From NCBI GenBank assembly GCA_963791625.1, contig CAWBTA010000015.1:806001-870000 (forward strand): a DNA stretch of 64,000 bases, in the 5' to 3' direction. Of this stretch, positions 62,869 to 64,000 are shown one piece after another. Source of the stretch: JANMCE01 sp963791625. Lineage in GTDB: Bacteria > Actinomycetota > Acidimicrobiia > Acidimicrobiales > Ilumatobacteraceae. The position numbers were made by a program, and so were the translations under genes. The notes under the pieces were generated by a model. That model made no database searches, was not told where the DNA came from, and saw only the letters and a program-made list of their open reading frames with translations. Numbering within the stretch: position 1 is the first letter of the stretch; each line of letters opens with the position of its first letter.

Positions 62869-64000
62869 CTACAGGGTTTTGACGATGAGGGCGTCGCCTT
62901 GGCCACCACCGCCGCAGAGCGCGGCTGCACCCATGCCGCCACCACGGCGCTGCAACTCGAGCAACAGGGTGAGCGCCAAGCGGTTGCCGCTCATGCCGAC
63001 GGGGTGACCGAGGGCGATGGCGCCGCCGTTCACGTTGGTGATCTCGGATGTGATGCCAAGGTCGGCCATGGACGCGATACCCACCGCGGCGAAGGCTTCA
63101 TTCAACTCGAACAGGTCGATGTCGGTCGGCGACTTCCCGATCTTGGCCAGCGCGTTGTAGATCGCTTTGCTCGGTTGCTGCAACAGGCTGACATTATCGG
63201 GGCCGGCGACTTGACCGTACGAAACAACCTGGCCGAGCGGCACCGACCCGAAGACTTCGACGGCCTTTTCCGACATCATGATGAGCGCCGAGCCGCCGTC
63301 GGAGATCTGCGACGCGTTGCCAGCGGTGATAGTTCCGTTCTTGTCGAACGCCGGCCTCAGGCCCGCCAGACTTTCCATGGTGGTGTTGGCGCGCACGCCT
63401 TCATCTTCGGTAACCATGACAGCATCGCCCTTGCGCTGCGGCACGGCCACCGAGACGATCTCATCGTCGAACAGGCCGTTCTTCATCGCGTGCGCAGCGC
63501 GTACGTTGGAGTCGACTGCAAACGCGTCCTGCGCCTCGCGAGAGATCGTTCCGGCGCTGTATCGCTCGGTACCGAGACCCATCAGGCAGGCGTCGAACGA
63601 ACACCACAACGCGTCCTGCACGATGGAGTCCTGCAGTTCGGTGTTGCCGTAGCGAGCGCCCGACCGACCGCTCGGCAACAGATAGGGAGCGTTGGTCATC
63701 GACTCCATGCCACCGGCCACGACCACATCGGCTTCTCCGGCCTGGATCATGAGGTCGGCGAGGTAGATGGTGTTCAGGCCCGACAGGCACACCTTGTTCA
63801 CGAGCGACGAGGGCACGCTCAACGGAATGCCGCCTCGGAAGCCGGCCTGGCGAGCGGGCATCTGTCCGGCACCGGCCTGGATGACCTGGCCCATGAAGAC
63901 GTAGTCGACCTGCTCGGGCGGCACACCGGCACGCTCGAGCGCGGCCTTGATGGCAAAGCCGCCCAGGTCCATAGCACTGAACGACGACAGCGCGCCGCTC
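62869..64000 (-). CDS. Acetyl-CoA acetyltransferase (thiolase), 5' end outside the window
   Basis: The frame is open through the window edge (upstream residues read GALSSFSA before MDLGG), so the N-terminal part is missing. Visible: nucleophile Cys in VNKVCLSGLNTIYLA, GGMESMTNAPYLL, NEAFAAV, GHPVGMSGNR and the second catalytic Cys in LCGGGGQGDALIV. The enzyme condenses or cleaves acetyl-CoA units. Most of the protein, about 375 residues, is present. Confidence 0.93.
   Translation of the reverse strand, partial: SGALSSFSAMDLGGFAIKAALERAGVPPEQVDYVFMGQVIQAGAGQMPARQAGFRGGIPLSVPSSLVNKVCLSGLNTIYLADLMIQAGEADVVVAGGMESMTNAPYLLPSGRSGARYGNTELQDSIVQDALWCSFDACLMGLGTERYSAGTISREAQDAFAVDSNVRAAHAMKNGLFDDEIVSVAVPQRKGDAVMVTEDEGVRANTTMESLAGLRPAFDKNGTITAGNASQISDGGSALIMMSEKAVEVFGSVPLGQVVSYGQVAGPDNVSLLQQPSKAIYNALAKIGKSPTDIDLFELNEAFAAVGIASMADLGITSEITNVNGGAIALGHPVGMSGNRLALTLLLELQRRGGGMGAAALCGGGGQGDALIVKTL

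Overview
The window is high-GC DNA with frequent GTG/TTG starts and many 4-base start/stop overlaps. A DUF222-HNH nuclease, an ffs-dnaX-recR neighbourhood, Thr-rich secreted proteins and actinobacterial-type transporters and regulators point to an actinomycete-like bacterium. An uncultured or aquatic member of class Acidimicrobiia is my best guess from gene content, not proven. Most genes are chromosomal housekeeping or metabolic; the accessory parts are 25.8-31.4 kb and 60.8-62.2 kb.

Layout. 0-3 kb: a RelE-like toxin with a partial antitoxin, a LysM protein, crtZ, a frameshifted crtA-like gene and a PlsY-like gene. 3.1-4.6 kb: DUF222-HNH protein. 5-11.9 kb: two secreted GH5 glycosidases, the second carrying two complete catalytic units. 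11.9-15 kb: gamma-glutamyltransferase, a VOC/PhnB protein and an enoyl-CoA hydratase/isomerase. 15.1-21.8 kb: a six-gene, translationally coupled carotenoid operon (GGPP synthase, crtI, crtB, cruF, a crtD-like desaturase, a cruG-like glycosyltransferase). With CrtZ and CrtA nearby it suggests a glycosylated, myxol-type C40 carotenoid; no lycopene cyclase is visible. 21.8-25.8 kb: an EAL protein, a beta-helix lipoprotein and a PAS-GGDEF cyclase. 25.8-31.4 kb: four tandem paralogues (zinc ribbon, one membrane span, Thr linker, propeller-like extracellular domain), which I do not recognise as a named family. 31.4-34.4 kb: xseB, xseA, rmuC. 34.5-42.4 kb: FKBP lipoprotein, PfkB kinase, LLM flavin oxidoreductase, pirin, thioesterase, ABC exporter, secreted peptidase-like hydrolase. 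42.4-43.8 kb: protealysin-like protease with an emfourin-like inhibitor. 43.8-49.5 kb: two tRNA-Ser genes, tadA, ubiA, SRP RNA, dnaX, recR. 49.5-54.7 kb: an MMPL transporter divergent from a NarL-type two-component pair, then a PanE-like reductase. 54.7-60.7 kb: a molybdopterin oxidoreductase and a large LPXTG surface protein. 60.8-62.2 kb: a mini-island with att-like flanking repeats. 62.2-64 kb: DUF4126 membrane protein and a partial thiolase.

Two patterns stand out. First, four genes (crtA-like, crtD-like, the fourth paralogue, dnaX) are each broken by one base and each repaired by one base at a short homopolymer or base doublet. That looks more like sequence error than four independent lesions. 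Second, the 1.3-kb segment at 60.8-62.2 kb is bounded by 59-bp direct repeats that both encode the C-terminus of the DUF4126 protein. It holds one N-terminally short AlbA-type gene whose start region carries six copies of an 8-bp motif spaced about one helical turn apart.
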